Of a stretch of 53,550 nt of DNA, positions 52,931-53,550 are shown one piece after another; positions within the stretch are counted from its first letter, which is position 1; each line of letters begins with the position of its first letter. Below the pieces are notes generated by a model. The model saw nothing but the letters and a program-made list of their open reading frames with translations. It had not been told where the DNA came from and did not search any database. Made by a program: the position numbers and the translations under genes. Location of the stretch: positions 1 to 53,550 of the forward strand of contig RQYR01000021.1 of NCBI GenBank assembly GCA_003859965.1. The letters run 5' to 3'. Origin of the DNA: Comamonadaceae bacterium OH2545_COT-014. GTDB lineage: Bacteria; Pseudomonadota; Gammaproteobacteria; Burkholderiales; Burkholderiaceae_C.

Positions 52931-53278
52931 AGGTGAGGACGACCTGAAGTGCTCCGTGAAATTAATCTGGTTCAATTAGCGTGCTGGTAGCACAAGCCAG
53001 TCTGTCGCAAAACGGGTTGGCTTTCCCGATGATTGCGCTTTATTTTTTGTATGCCGCGCGCTTGGGTTGCGGCTTCATGTTTCGGTGCATTCGGACAGCC
53101 TGACCCAACGGGGTCTGCCGTTGCCCACGGGTAAATGGTGGGCGGGCGATACGCGAGGCCGCGCGCTGGTTGGCGTGAGCCAACTGCATCGCAGTGAATG
53201 AGCAGGCAAAACTGGGAAGGTGCTTGGTTCCAGACGATGCTGATGGCCTGGTGTTGCGGCACTCAGGCTGCTTCCTGC
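52931..53278. other. Non-coding stretch upstream of the nirK promoter
   Basis: About 350 bp between the nirK control site and repeat copy 5. Frames present on the minus strand have no family features and run into the repeat. Nothing else is recognised. Confidence 0.5.
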
Positions 53279-53471
53279 TGAGAGCCTGTTCAATGTCCCT
53301 GCGGGGCGGGCACTCAAGCGGATTGGGGCGGTGGGCAACGCAAGCAAAACTGGCCAATAGCACGGGAATCACGGGCTACTGGCAGGCATGATGTGTGCAA
53401 GAGGCAAGCGCCTTGTATCCCATTACCAACCGCTTGTTGTCCGCTCGCGCCGAGACTTTGACAGGTTCTTA
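53279..53471 (+). mobile_element. Dispersed MITE-like repeat, copy 5, abutting an IS end
   Basis: About 193 bp. Left end TGAGAGCCTGTTCAATGTCC. Inner GCAAAACTGGCCAATAGCACGG matches copy 4, and CGCCTTGTATCCCATTACCA matches the others. Right end GACAGGTTCTTA, which runs directly into the IS end TAGAACCTGTTCAAAATC. Confidence 0.75.
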
Positions 53472-53550
53472 GAACCTGTTCAAAATCTTTTGAGGATGAG
53501 CGCCAGGAAAGCCAAGTGGATGAACTGCAAGCTGGTATTGAGCAGGCGCT
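53469..53550 (-). mobile_element. Left end of an IS element (probably IS5 family), cut by the window edge
   Basis: The end TAGAACCTGTTCAAAATC resembles the ends of the dispersed repeats, and the transposase stop codon lies inside it, as is common in IS5-like elements. Only about 80 bp are in the window. Confidence 0.7.
53480..53550 (-). CDS. IS transposase, C-terminal fragment (partial)
   Basis: Only the last 22 residues are visible, RLLNTSLQFIHLAFLALILK then RF and stop. This C-terminus is one I know from IS5-family DDE transposases of proteobacteria. The gene continues past the right edge, so intactness cannot be judged. Confidence 0.7.
   Translation of the reverse strand, partial: RLLNTSLQFIHLAFLALILKRF

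Noticed and set aside
52972-53262. Minus-strand frame of 96 codons upstream of nirK
   Set aside because: No ribosome site or family similarity, and it borders a MITE.
1-53550. CRISPR arrays, rRNA, riboswitches
   Set aside because: No regularly spaced identical repeats, no rRNA sequence, and no cobalamin, TPP, FMN or glycine riboswitch core was recognised.

Overview
The window is GC-rich (about two thirds G+C by eye over most of its length) and reads like a chromosomal segment of a betaproteobacterium, most likely order Burkholderiales, family Comamonadaceae. Reasons: the xseB-ispA-dxs order, two Bug/TctC periplasmic receptors, DUF1841 and DUF1631 proteins, an RNase E of betaproteobacterial layout, and short intergenic palindromes of the kind common in Acidovorax and its relatives. 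Genus cannot be settled from the sequence alone.

Left part (1-16.9 kb): an exported protein with Ig-like repeats cut by the window edge, an FtsX-type permease, bacterioferritin, tilS, a tyrosine phosphatase, a Bug receptor, a TRAP transporter (dctQ and dctM with a convergent dctP), the isoprenoid operon xseB-ispA-dxs and a Rieske oxygenase. Middle part (17-33 kb): a GNAT acetyltransferase, MoxR ATPase, DUF1841, TRIC-type channel divergent from an orphan ParA, tRNA-Thr(CGT), adenosine deaminase, a second Bug receptor, a SseA-type sulfurtransferase, ahpC/ahpF, an M23 peptidase-bactofilin pair and rne.

Right part (33-53.5 kb): a YefM-YoeB toxin-antitoxin pair sits between the divergent rne and rluC genes, and the toxin gene overlaps the rluC start. 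Next come a HAD phosphatase, a Rieske protein, an S49 peptidase, an aspartoacylase-like gene and DUF1631. They are followed by a compact three-gene cassette (a nucleotidyltransferase fold joined to a glycine-zipper membrane region, then two tandem paralogues) that looks like an effector with duplicated immunity genes. After a decayed site-2 protease remnant come a PP2C phosphatase, a DinG-family helicase and an MBL hydrolase. Last is a more AT-rich block, an apparent nirK operon: copper nitrite reductase, a Sco-TlpA fusion, a PCuAC copper chaperone and a Tat-exported beta-propeller protein, headed by an FNR/NnrR-type palindrome. The order suggests nitrite reduction under low oxygen with a dedicated copper supply.

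The main non-gene signal is a family of about 170-190 bp non-coding repeats, five copies, whose ends match the end of an IS element entering at the right edge. In three copies the repeat begins exactly at the TGA stop codon of the preceding gene. A second, shorter family of intergenic palindromes recurs at least seven times.
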